Shown in pieces: positions 5,514 through 5,543 of a stretch of DNA of 5,543 nucleotides. Numbering within the stretch: position 1 is the stretch's first letter; each line of letters begins with the position of its first letter. The stretch is taken from the NCBI GenBank assembly GCA_947036475.1, contig CAMQRG010000132.1:1-5543 (forward strand), in the 5' to 3' direction. The notes below the pieces were generated by a model that did no database searches, was not told where the DNA came from, and was given only the letters and a program-made list of their open reading frames with translations. The translations under genes and the position numbers were made by a program. The stretch comes from an uncultured Clostridia bacterium (GTDB lineage Bacteria > Bacillota > Clostridia > Lachnospirales > Anaerotignaceae).

Positions 5514-5543
5514 CTGTCTCTTATACACATCTGACGCTGCCGA
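5514..5543. other. Nextera (Tn5) library adapter, read-1 side, not genomic
   Basis: The 19-base Tn5 mosaic end in reverse complement (5514-5532, perfect) is followed by 11 bases of the Nextera read-1 adapter (5533-5543). It creates false peptide ends: SLIHI on the plus strand and MCIRDR on the minus strand. Confidence 0.99.

Noticed and set aside
5177..5530. Minus-strand ORF of 117 codons beginning MCIRDR
   Set aside because: Its start is coded by the Tn5 mosaic end, a familiar artefact, and it is antisense to prmA.

Overview
The window is a 5.5 kb fragment of a bacterial chromosome, most likely from a gut-type Firmicute of class Clostridia. The evidence for that is the strong Shine-Dalgarno (SD) sequences of the AAGGAGG type, sigma-A-like promoters, AT-rich spacers, an AsnA of Gram-positive style, and a zinc-ribbon/TPR membrane protein. 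Both ends are sequencing-library adapter: Nextera/Tn5 transposase sequence at 1-30 and again at 5514-5543. Only about 31-5513 is genomic, and the genes at both edges are cut artificially.

Layout, right to left, because most genes are on the minus strand. A partial prmA (ribosomal protein L11 methyltransferase) runs rightwards from 4953 and is cut by the adapter inside its SAM-binding motif. It is divergent from a minus-strand operon, with a 263-base region between them that holds one good promoter for each direction. The operon is folC (4689-3385), then a 50-codon GTG-started small gene (3366-3214), then a 468-residue zinc-ribbon/TPR/one-TM/coiled-coil/TPR protein (3196-1790). The gaps are 18 and 17 bases. 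After 177 bases comes asnA (1612-605), with its own strong promoter and a stem-loop behind it. A 259-base intergenic region follows, with a promoter and a 12-bp palindrome. It leads to a small two-TM membrane protein (345-100) and then to the SD and start codon of one more gene, which is lost at the adapter.

Functionally this is mostly housekeeping: folate polyglutamylation, asparagine synthesis and ribosomal protein methylation. The less-described parts are the small gene and the two-compartment TPR protein co-transcribed with folC, and the small membrane-protein unit at the left edge. I saw no mobile element, CRISPR array, tRNA, rRNA or defence system. I do not think the window holds a wholly new system. 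The best candidate for something undescribed is the folC-small ORF-TPR operon.
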